Shown piece by piece: positions 36,631-44,983 of a stretch of DNA of 64,000 bases. Source of the DNA: Bacteroidota bacterium (GTDB lineage: Bacteria > Bacteroidota > Bacteroidia > Bacteroidales > Lentimicrobiaceae). The notes beneath the pieces are model-generated. The model did not search any database. It worked only from the letters and a program-made list of their open reading frames with translations, and was not told the DNA's origin. The stretch spans positions 22,087 through 86,086 of the forward strand of contig WSXU01000017.1 of assembly GCA_009773455.1 (NCBI GenBank). The letters are read 5' to 3'. Both the position numbers and the translations under genes were made by a program. Numbering within the stretch: the first letter of the stretch is position 1; each line of letters begins with the position of its first letter.

Positions 36631-38996
36631 TTGACACTTTCTGATCTCTCTCCGGGCGAAAAAGGTATCATCACGAAAGTGAAAGGCAGGGGCGCTTTCC
36701 GCAAGCGGATTCTGGAGATGGGTTTTGTAGCCGGGAAAGAAGTCAGCGTTATACAGCGGGCTCCCCTTATGGATCCCGTTGAATATAATGTGATGGGCTA
36801 CAATGTATCGCTCAGAAACAGTGAAGCGATGCTGATTGAGATACTTACCGAATCAGAAGTAAGCCTTACCCCCGAAAATGAAGGCAATGGTTCTGTTGAA
36901 GGTACCCTGCTTGGCTATACCGCCCGCGAGAAAGGTAAAATTATCAATGTTGCCCTGGTTGGAAACCCAAACTCAGGCAAAACAACCTTATTCAACCATG
37001 CTTCAGGTTCCAGGGAACGGGTAGGCAATTACTCCGGTGTAACTGTTGATGCCAAGGAAGCCCGGTTCAAAAAAGACGACTATACCTTCATTGTTACCGA
37101 CCTGCCGGGAACCTATTCAGTCACCGCCTATAGTCCCGAAGAACTATATGTCAGGGACTTTATCACGGAATCGATGCCCGATGTGGTGGTCAACATCATC
37201 GACAGTTCAAACCTTGAAAGGAACTAAGTGAATTGCTTCAGAAAATAATTGATGTGTATGAAGACCGGGAAACGTCGCTCAGGCACATCCACATCAGTTA
37301 CGGGCAGGTGATCGAAAAAGGAATAAAAAGAATCCAGGAATTACTCCGGAAGCCTGAGAATTCGAGTCTGATAGATAAAATATCTTCCCGGTTCCTTGCC
37401 ATAAAACTGATAGAGAAGGACCGTGCTTCGGAAGTAATGATTGAGAATCTTTCTAATTACAGTGAAATCATCGGGGCAGTTGACGATGAAATAGAGCGGA
37501 TCGAAAGTAGTCTCAGGCAGGATACCGAAAGCCTGATTGCTGATGCCAAATATGGGTTCATTGCAGGGGCCCTGCGGGAAACCTACAGGCTGAATGAATT
37601 AACCCAACGCAAAACCAGCGAAATTATTGATACCATCATAACTCATAAAGTATGGGGAATCCCGATCTTTATTTTTCTGATGTGGCTGACCTTCTATGGA
37701 ACCTTCCGGCTTGGCCAGCACCCGATGCAATGGATAGAATCGCTGGTTGAATTTACATCTGCCCGTCTGGAAGCCGGCCTTCCCGATGGCATGCTGAAAG
37801 ATCTGCTGATCCAGGCTGTTATCGGGGGTGTCGGCGGAGTGATCATCTTTCTGCCGAATATACTATTGCTGTACCTGTTCATTTCGCTGATGGAAGATAC
37901 CGGCTATATGGCCAGGGCAGTGTTTATAATGGATAAACTGATGCATAAAATCGGGCTTCACGGCAAATCCTTTATTCCACTGCTGATGGGTTTTGGCTGT
38001 AATGTTCCCGCGATACTATCGACCCGTATTATTGAAAGCCGCCGTGACCGGCTGATCACTATGCTCATCAATCCGTTCATGTCGTGCAGCGCCAGGCTCC
38101 CGGTTTATATCCTCTTTATAAGTGCATTCTTTGTCAGTTACCAGGGAACCATACTTTTTGCCATGTATGCCATCGGTGTTCTGATGGCCATTGGCTCAGC
38201 GCTTCTTTTCAGGAAAGCCATTTTCAAGCAGCCCGACATTCCATTTGTAATGGAGTTACCACCTTACCGCACCCCTACCCTGCGGACCATTCTCAAACAT
38301 ATGTGGAACAGGGGCGAACAGTACCTGAGAAAAATCGGGGGAGTCATACTCCTGGCATCCATCATCATCTGGGCTTTGGGATATTTTCCGAGAGAAACAG
38401 AGCGGGATCACATCTACGAAGGTAAACTTGCTGACACCAGGAGTCAGTATTCCAAAGCCATACTGCAGGCTCAGCAGCCCGGAAAAATAATTCAGAAACT
38501 CAGGGAAGACGAAAGCAATGAAATAAATGCAATCCTGCACGAGAAGGAAAGTAACCGGCAGATGAATTCCTACATTGGACGCATGGGACATTTTATTGAA
38601 CCCGCTATGCGGCCACTTGGCTTTGACTGGAAAATGAGCATTGCAGTGCTGACCGGAGTTGCCGCAAAGGAAATAACGATCGGAACGCTGGGAGTTCTGT
38701 ATCAGGCCGGGGAACAGGCCGACAGTAAGTCGGCATCCCTGATCACGAAAATGCAGCAGCAGACTTATAGTGAGGGTGCGAAGAAAGGTCAGAAGGTATT
38801 TTCACCGCTGGTGGCTTTCAGTTTTATGCTTTTCATCCTGATTTATTTCCCCTGTGTTGCTGTTGTCGCTGCCATCAGAAAGGAATCAGGCGACTGGCGC
38901 TATGCGGCGTTTATCGTTGTATATACAACCGGACTGGCATACCTCGCTTCACTCCTGGTATACCAGGTCGGAAGTCTAATTCTCCGGATATCATGA
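36631..38996 (+). pseudogene. feoB: FeoA-FeoB fusion ferrous iron transporter, frame broken in the G domain
   Basis: The first frame (36631-37227, TTG start, the earliest plausible because TAA lies upstream) has a FeoA/SH3-like domain (about 1-75), then FeoB G1 GNPNSGKTTLFN, G2 region and G3 DLPGTYS, ending after SSNLERN. The frame then shifts, and a second frame (37233-38996) continues with QKIIDVYEDRE, helical spacer and about nine transmembrane helices (587 residues), including GFGCNVPAI and ARLPVY. Compared with intact FeoB known to me, roughly 55-60 residues that carry the G4 NxxD and G5 motifs are missing at 37225-37232. The deleted length must be 1 modulo 3. Imports Fe2+ when intact. 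Either a true pseudogene or a consensus error. Confidence 0.85.
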
Positions 38997-39691
38997 TTAA
39001 GGAATTTTTCAGCAGGAACCCGCATCTTTTATTTTATACCATTCTGGCAGGTTCGGTGCTGGTGATACGTATTCCTGTGATAGGGAGATACTTCAGAACC
39101 GTGAACACCCTGCTCCATGAAAGCGGTCATGCGATTGCAGCCATACTGACCAGCGGAGAGGTTATGAGTATTGAACTCAGCAGCGACACCTCGGGATCTG
39201 CCTATACAAAAAGCGGATCAAAACTGAAGGCCATGTTTGTTTCTTTCGCGGGTTATCCTGTAGCTGCACTGTTCTCAGGAATACTCCTCGCCTTCGCTAC
39301 AGCACAGCAGCCCAAAACAGTGTTCTTTCTCCTCCTGTCGGTTGCTTTGCTTAACCTTGCCCTGTTTGTCAGAAATTTCTATGGAATTGTCTGGCTTTTT
39401 TCTTTTTCGGGACTGATCCTGTTTGTTTTCTGGCTAGGCGATGTAACGCTCAGTTATATTTTTACGCTTGCCGTTAGTCTGATCTCATTTTCGGAAACTG
39501 TATTTTCGACACTGATTATCCTCTACCTCTCCTTCTCGCAACCAAAGAAAGCCGGAGATACGACAAATCTGGCCAGGGCAAGCGGGATTCCGGCAGCATT
39601 CTGGGGATTGCTTATTACGGCTCTAGTAAGCTGGATTGTCTGGTTAACGATTGCCAGGTATTTCCCGTTCCCTTTAAAACCCCTGATTTAA
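38993..39691 (+). CDS. M50B-like membrane metallopeptidase
   Basis: 232 residues, about six membrane segments. The zinc motif HESGH (residues 42-46) in an M50B-like context is preceded by hydrophobic sequence. Its start overlaps the feoB stop by ATGA, so it is cotranscribed and perhaps translationally coupled. Site-2-type proteases cleave within the membrane; a second Asp ligand near the C-terminal half is not certain. A role in processing or regulating FeoB is an inference from position only. Confidence 0.8.
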   Translation: MIKEFFSRNPHLLFYTILAGSVLVIRIPVIGRYFRTVNTLLHESGHAIAAILTSGEVMSIELSSDTSGSAYTKSGSKLKAMFVSFAGYPVAALFSGILLAFATAQQPKTVFFLLLSVALLNLALFVRNFYGIVWLFSFSGLILFVFWLGDVTLSYIFTLAVSLISFSETVFSTLIILYLSFSQPKKAGDTTNLARASGIPAAFWGLLITALVSWIVWLTIARYFPFPLKPLI

Positions 39692-39718
39692 TTTGTAACT
39701 GATTGAAAATGTTCACCT

Positions 39719-39910
39719 ATGGAAAACTATCAGGAAATTATCGTTTACTTTATTCTTACCTGCGCCTTTCTGATTGCTGGTTATAAACTCTACAAAAAGC
39801 TATTCAATCCCTTAAAAGGATGCAGTGGTTGCGAATCTGATTGTGCTGGTTGTCAGTTGCAGGATCTGAAGAAAGATATAGAGGAAAACAAAAGAAAAAG
39901 AGCCGGATAA
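39719..39910 (+). CDS. FeoB-associated Cys-rich membrane protein
   Basis: 63 residues. One transmembrane helix (about 7-27) is followed by a cysteine cluster: Cys35, Cys38, Cys42 and Cys45 in CSGCESDCAGC, then a charged tail. This small family commonly follows feoB. The Cys cluster could bind iron or an Fe-S species and hand it to or from FeoB. It is 27 bases after the M50-like gene, so it is the last gene of the feo operon. Confidence 0.88.
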   Translation: MENYQEIIVYFILTCAFLIAGYKLYKKLFNPLKGCSGCESDCAGCQLQDLKKDIEENKRKRAG

Positions 39911-39959
39911 TTTTTTTACACATTTGCCCGAATTTTTAGCAAATGCAATTCTATATAAT

Positions 39960-39967
39960 TATATTTG
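39960..39967 (+). promoter_or_regulatory. -7 box for the Hpt gene
   Basis: TATATTTG exact match, 53 bases upstream of the Hpt ATG. A -33 element is not clear. Confidence 0.4.
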
Positions 39968-40020
39968 TGGTGATATTCGTTTATACAGATTTTTATTAAA
40001 CAGATAAAATACTGATTATC

Positions 40021-40395
40021 ATGGTCAACAAGCAAAATTTCTACGAAACTTATCAGTTTTTCGATAAATCAGTCATTATTGAGATTATCGACATTTTCAT
40101 CAGTGAATATGCGGAAAGGTTTGAAAAACTTACCAAAAACATTGCTGACCGTGATTTTCAGAATATGCGGTTTAACGCACACAGCCTGAAAGGTGTGATT
40201 GCCAATTTTTCCGCCCCTGTGCCGCTTGAGATGGTAAGATCATTTGAAAAATCAGCTGCAACCCTTCTTGAGAACAATGGTTCGGGCTTTGACGAAGCTT
40301 TGATGACCAAAAATCTTGAAGATATCAGGAAGGCGACATATACCATGGCGGAACAACTGGCCGAAATAAAACAGGAAATCATCAGCAAAGGCTGA
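40021..40395 (+). CDS. Histidine phosphotransfer (Hpt) protein
   Basis: 124 residues, all helix. The phosphoacceptor His54 lies in FNAHSLKGVIANF, the Hpt signature (AHSLKG). Such single-domain Hpt proteins shuttle phosphate between receiver domains in multistep relays. It has its own promoter. It lies 16 kb from the receiver-only response regulator and the PAS kinase, and those proteins lack an output domain, so a relay is possible but not shown. Nothing adjacent belongs to signalling. Confidence 0.85.
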   Translation: MVNKQNFYETYQFFDKSVIIEIIDIFISEYAERFEKLTKNIADRDFQNMRFNAHSLKGVIANFSAPVPLEMVRSFEKSAATLLENNGSGFDEALMTKNLEDIRKATYTMAEQLAEIKQEIISKG

Positions 40396-40470
40396 TTTTT
40401 ATTCTAATGATTTGATTTCATCTGCCTGTGACTACATGGCAGATTATGAACAGCACAATAAGGCTAAGCC

Positions 40471-41511
40471 TTACTTCATAGCGTCAAGCCTGTTGAGCCC
40501 CTGGATGGCTTTTTCATTATTTACGCTGATCCGCAATACCTCTTCGTAATCTTTCTTCGCATTGATTTTGTCTCCCTGCAATTCATAGGCATATCCCCTG
40601 TTATACCATGCCTCCGCATATCCGGCATCCAGCATTATGGCCCTGGAGAAGGATTCTGTGGCCTTGCGGTAATCACGCTTATAAACCAGCTGAACATAAC
40701 CCTTGTTATACCAGGCAAGTTTGAAAGCCGAGTCTATCTGAAGAATCTCATTATAGACACTTAACGATTTATCAGGTTCTCCGTTCTCCTGGTAATGCAT
40801 TCCAAGGATATAAAGGGGCTCTGGCTGCCCGGGTCTGAGCTGGGCCGCATTCCTCAGGTAATCAATGGCCAGTTTATCCTTGCGGATCGAGAAAAGAATA
40901 CCCAGTTGTTTCAGTGCATCATAATATTTCTGGTCGCGTGCCACAGCCATCTGGTAACTTTCAATGGCTTTGGTTGTATCGCCCATTTCTTCATTGGCAA
41001 GCCCACTGATAAAAAACGCTTCCGCATTGTCAGGATCCTTTTTCAGGGCACTGCGCAAAAAATTAAAAGTCTGCTTGTAATCACTCATGGTAAGATACAG
41101 CCTGGCGATCTTAACATCAATCCTCGCAAGGGTTGGCTGCAGGGTTCCGGCTTTTTTCAGGGCATCAAGGGCACGTTGGGTTTTGCCTGAATAAAGATAT
41201 ACATCAGATAATGTAATGTAAACTTCAGCATTCTTTTCATCAATATTAAGGGCTTTATTGACATCCTGAAGCGCTTCATTGAACTGTTCCTTCCTCAGAT
41301 AATACCGTGCCCTGGAAAGATAAGGCTCCGTTTCGGAAGGATTTTTCACAATGGCATCGGTCAGGCGGTTAAGCTCCTTAACAGTGCTGTCGCCAGCCGC
41401 GACCTTATTGACCTGTGTTGCCCCGGGATGCCGGTTACAGGATGACAGAGAACCGATCAGTATCAGTGCGGAGAATACCGGAATTATAAGAAATGGCTGG
41501 AACTTATGCAT
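40471..41511 (-). CDS. TPR-repeat lipoprotein
   Basis: 346 residues. A lipoprotein signal peptide ends at the lipobox SLSSC (about residue 25-29). The remainder is about eight tetratricopeptide repeats (for example AEAFFISGLANEEMGDTTKAIESY and AEAWYNRGYAYELQGDKINA). TPR solenoids bind other proteins, so it is likely a periplasmic or outer-membrane-attached scaffold. Promoter: TAACTTTG on the minus strand (41540-41547). The recA terminator lies between it and recA. Confidence 0.88.
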   Translation of the reverse strand: MHKFQPFLIIPVFSALILIGSLSSCNRHPGATQVNKVAAGDSTVKELNRLTDAIVKNPSETEPYLSRARYYLRKEQFNEALQDVNKALNIDEKNAEVYITLSDVYLYSGKTQRALDALKKAGTLQPTLARIDVKIARLYLTMSDYKQTFNFLRSALKKDPDNAEAFFISGLANEEMGDTTKAIESYQMAVARDQKYYDALKQLGILFSIRKDKLAIDYLRNAAQLRPGQPEPLYILGMHYQENGEPDKSLSVYNEILQIDSAFKLAWYNKGYVQLVYKRDYRKATESFSRAIMLDAGYAEAWYNRGYAYELQGDKINAKKDYEEVLRISVNNEKAIQGLNRLDAMK

Positions 41512-41539
41512 ATGATGAATGCTTGGCAGATTTACCCGC

Positions 41540-41547
41540 CAAAGTTA
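41540..41547 (-). promoter_or_regulatory. -7 box for the TPR lipoprotein
   Basis: The minus strand reads TAACTTTG, exact TANNTTTG, 29 bases upstream of the gene. No good -33. Confidence 0.45.
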
Positions 41548-41561
41548 GTACAATTAAATGA

Positions 41562-41596
41562 AAACAGTCCTGTATGCCGGGGCATCAGGACTGTTT
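41562..41596 (-). terminator. Terminator hairpin after recA
   Basis: Stem AAACAGTCCTG (41562-41572) with CAGGACTGTTT (41586-41596), extended inside by ATGCC/GGCAT with one bulged base. It lies 21 bases after the recA stop and upstream of the TPR gene promoter. Confidence 0.8.
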
Positions 41597-41616
41597 GTAT
41601 CTGAAAAAACAGAATT

Positions 41617-42623
41617 TTAACTCTGTGCAGCTTCCTGTTTTAATGCATTGCGTACAAGGCCTTCAAGTTCTTCGGCAAGTTCAGGGTTATCCTGAAGAAG
41701 TTTCTTAACACCATCGCGTCCCTGACCAAGCTTGGTATCACCATAGCTGAACCATGAGCCGCTTTTCTTGATGATATTGCGATCTACACCGAGGTCAATA
41801 ATTTCACCAAGTTTGGAAATACCCTCACCGTAGATAATATCAAATTCGCCCTGCCTGAAAGGAGGAGCCACTTTATTTTTAACAACCTTCACTTTGACAC
41901 GGTTTCCAACCACAGTTTCGCTGTCTTTGATCTGGCTGATACGGCGGATATCCAGCCTGACTGAAGCGTAAAACTTGAGGGCATTCCCACCTGTGGTGGT
42001 TTCAGGATTACCGAACATAACGCCGATTTTCTCACGCAGCTGGTTGATAAATATACAGCAGCAACCTGTTTTGCTGATGGTGGAAGTAAGTTTCCTCAAT
42101 GCCTGCGACATCAGCCTTGCCTGAAGTCCTACTTTTGAATCGCCCATCTCCCCTTCTATTTCACTGCGGGGAGTAAGTGCGGCAACCGAGTCGTGGCGCC
42201 CGACCTGATCAGGTTTTCTGTAATTTCAAGTGCCTGCTCACCATTATCCGGCTGTGATACCAAAAGGTCATCGATGTTTACACCGAGCTTTTGAGCATAG
42301 TACCTGTCGAAGGCATGTTCGGCATCGATAAATGCCGCAATGCCCCCGAGTTTCTGCGATTCGGCAATGGCATGCAATGCCAGGGTAGTTTTTCCTGAGG
42401 ATTCAGGCCCGTATATTTCAATCACACGGCCTTTGGGCAAACCATTTACGCCCAGCGCGGCATCCAGTGAGATTGAACCTGTAGAAATGGAGGGCATCTC
42501 TTCAATCGGCGAATCGCCAAGTTTCATGATGGTCCCCTTACCATATGATTTTTCAATTTTATCAAGCGTAAGCTGAAGCGCCTTCAATTTTTCAAGGTTG
42601 TTTTCCTTTTGATCTTTACTCAT
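41617..42623 (-). pseudogene. recA: RecA recombinase, frame broken at Walker B
   Basis: The first frame (42623 down to 42156) encodes the N-terminal domain and the Walker A loop GPESSGKT (72-79). After ENLIRSGA the reading frame is wrong ([12 protein letters not shown] then stop). In the next frame (42147-41617) RecA continues from [12 protein letters not shown] to the acidic C-terminus. Translating across shows GCC-AC-GAC-TCG-GTT at about 42190-42200. The family sequence between SGA and DSVAAL (IDVIVV) is missing, the Walker B strand. The deletion length fits 16 (must be 1 modulo 3). Intact RecA is 335-350 residues. Essential for homologous repair, so a consensus error is the first alternative to a true lesion. 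Confidence 0.9.
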
Positions 42624-42823
42624 AATACCTGGGAGTTATAAAATGATTGTTGAATTATAAAAAAGGATTTCAGGAATGAAATTACCAGCCATCAATATTA
42701 ATTACAGCAATATCTTCAATTTATAATTATCAGAATAACAATTATTTATGAAATAAGCGCATTTGAATGCTGATGGCAATTGTCCATGTCCGGAAATTCA
42801 GAACCGGCATTTTTTCTGCTTTT

Positions 42824-42855
42824 CAAAGATAGAGAATCAAAATGCAACAGACAAA
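42824..42855 (-). promoter_or_regulatory. recA promoter with -7 and -33 elements
   Basis: On the minus strand TATCTTTG (-7, 42824-42831) is preceded by TTTG (42852-42855) with 20 bases between, a good Bacteroidota promoter. The leader is about 200 bases. I see no obvious LexA box. The remaining gap to 42973 holds nothing else. Confidence 0.6.
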
Positions 42856-42973
42856 CCAAATGACAATTTATTACCGAAACTTATCGACAATGATCAACTT
42901 CCGGACAGAACCAGGAATACCATCTAATTGTATGAATTACTGTGTATTATAGATAAATTTCCGGATTCTGGCA

Positions 42974-43429
42974 TCAACGGTCAAGTACCTGGAACGCATG
43001 ATTCTTGGTATCAACCTTGGAAATTATTTCTTCAATTATCCCCTTTTCATTGATGATAAAGGTTGTCCTGATTACACCATCGTATTCACGACCCATAAAT
43101 TTCTTTGGCCCCCAGACACCATAATCCATGATCACTTTTTTGTCAGTGTCAACCAGCAAGGGAAAAGGAAGTTCATGTTTTTCTGCGAATTTCTGGTGTG
43201 ATTTCTGATTGTCGGGACTGACTCCGATCACCGAATAGTTCTGATCGAGCAATTGCCGGTAATTATCACGGATGCTGCATGCTTCAGCTGTACAACCCGG
43301 GGTGTCGTCTTTCGGGTAGAAATAGAGAACAACCTTGCGTCCTCTTAATGAATCAAGTGTGATTTTATTTCCGTCCTGGTCTGTGGCGTTGATTGCCGGG
43401 GCTTTATCGCCCGCCTTCAGTATATTCAT
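42974..43429 (-). CDS. bcp: Thioredoxin-dependent peroxiredoxin, Bcp family
   Basis: 151 residues from ATG 43429; the upstream 26-residue extension is not family sequence. The peroxidatic Cys46 and likely resolving Cys51 occur in TPGCTAEAC, in a thioredoxin fold with VVLYFYPKDD and KHELPFPLLVD. It reduces H2O2 and organic hydroperoxides with thioredoxin. Cytoplasmic. It is 194 bases downstream of the start of the recA leader on the same strand. Confidence 0.95.
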   Translation of the reverse strand: MNILKAGDKAPAINATDQDGNKITLDSLRGRKVVLYFYPKDDTPGCTAEACSIRDNYRQLLDQNYSVIGVSPDNQKSHQKFAEKHELPFPLLVDTDKKVIMDYGVWGPKKFMGREYDGVIRTTFIINEKGIIEEIISKVDTKNHAFQVLDR

Positions 43430-43609
43430 TTCAGCTGATAATTTAAGTTTGAAAGATAATTTAATATCAACTAAACAACAATCAGATGGTTTGGTTCTGT
43501 ATAACAAAAATAAACAATCATGAATAATTTTACTTTCACTTAAAAAGGCATCAGCTTGACATTCATTTCCCGACGCAACCTAGGTTTCAGAGATGGCAGA
43601 ACGCCGGAT

Positions 43610-43867
43610 TCATTTCTGCCTGAAGCGGAAATACAGCACAAGCATCACCCCCGACAACAGAAATACAATGACGTTTGTAAATATCATTGAGAAACTTCCG
43701 ATCAGTATACCATAAACAAGCCACAGCAAGGTACTGACCATTGCAACAACAAACATTACCGGTGAAATATCCCTGGCCGATTTCAGTCTCCACGTCTTGA
43801 CCACCTGGGGCATAAATGTGATGCACGATAAAATACCGGCAGTGATTCCAATGATTTCAATATTCAT
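43610..43867 (-). CDS. SemiSWEET sugar transporter
   Basis: 85 residues from ATG 43867, three transmembrane helices, the single triple-helix bundle unit. The PQ-loop motif is at Pro20-Gln21 in FMPQVVKTW. SemiSWEETs dimerise to move small sugars down their gradient across the cytoplasmic membrane. The upstream extension to 43990 is leader sequence. It lies 62 bases after the broken nth gene. Confidence 0.9.
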   Translation of the reverse strand: MNIEIIGITAGILSCITFMPQVVKTWRLKSARDISPVMFVVAMVSTLLWLVYGILIGSFSMIFTNVIVFLLSGVMLVLYFRFRQK

Positions 43868-43929
43868 CTGATTAGTTTTGATACAAGCCCGGGTAACAGG
43901 CCGAACTTCCTGCATTATCCTGCCAACCC

Positions 43930-44557
43930 TTAATCGATACTGTTTGACAAATAATATCTGCACCATGTTTTGAGTCCGCAATCTGCACATTTTGGCTTAC
44001 GGGCCTGGCAGATATACCGACCATGAAGAATCAGCCAGTGATGCGCGATGCAGTTGTCTTTCCGTTTCCAGTGGATTTTTGGCCCTGAAAGTCAGTCCGA
44101 TGCGGGCTGAAACCCGGTGAACATGGGTATCTACAGCCATCGCAGGAAGGTCGAAGGCAACGGAAGCGATGACATTCGCTGTTTTTCGCCCCACGCCAGG
44201 CAGCTTCTGCAGGGTTTCAATGTCAGAAGGAACAATACCGTTGAAATCCCCTGCCAGCATCTTTGCCATGCCGATCAGATGCTTTGTCTTGTTATTGGGA
44301 TACGAACATGACCTGATCAATTCAAAAACTTCGTCTTCTCCCGCTATTGAAAGGGATCTGACATCAGGGAACCTATCAAAAAAAGGAGGCGTTATAATGT
44401 TTACCCTCTTGTCGGTGCATTGGGCCGATAATATAACAGCCACAATGAGTTCATAGGGCGTTTTATAGTGAAGCTCCGTTTCTGCCACCGGAACATTCTG
44501 TTCGAACCAGGCGATGACTGATTTAAATCGGTTTGCTTTCGTTATTTTTTCGGCCAT
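43930..44557 (-). pseudogene. nth: Endonuclease III, frame broken before the Fe-S domain
   Basis: The first frame (44557, ATG before AEKITK; an earlier ATG at 44590 is possible) gives the N-terminal and helix-hairpin-helix regions: LIVAVILSAQCTDKRVN, LPGVGRKTANVI and DTHVHRVS with the catalytic Asp. After NPLETERQL the frame is wrong. In the next frame [19 protein letters not shown] and [10 protein letters not shown] carry the [4Fe-4S] pattern C-x6-C-x2-C-x5-C, ending at 43930. Comparison with intact Nth suggests about 26-32 missing bases near 44043-44052, length 2 modulo 3. Removes oxidised pyrimidines when intact. Consensus error or true lesion. Confidence 0.85.
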
Positions 44558-44983
44558 TGTCCGGGATTTGTTCTGGGTTGGATTGTGCAAATGTAAATAT
44601 ACCTTTTCAAATATGGATAATAGCCGATCATTGCCATTATCCTCTGAGATGTTTGCTTTATCAAATATCTGATGGCAAAATAACCATCGATGAGCACCGG
44701 AATGTGCAAGGTTCTCTTACCGCCTGATTAAAAATCCGGATGATGCATCAATAACCATTGCCGGTTGACAGATAGACTTTATCTTTGGGTAGGTTATTTC
44801 ATCTGTACCTTGCATGAACAATTTCAGGAAAATGGAAATAATAATTTTACCTTGCCCAGAATTTTATTTTCAAATTCCGAATCGGGCATCAGCTTCATGT
44901 TTACCAGTTAAACATGAATTGCTTACGGGGATATGATTCCAATCCGATAATAACACGAAAAAATATTATTAAAAGTGCAAACT

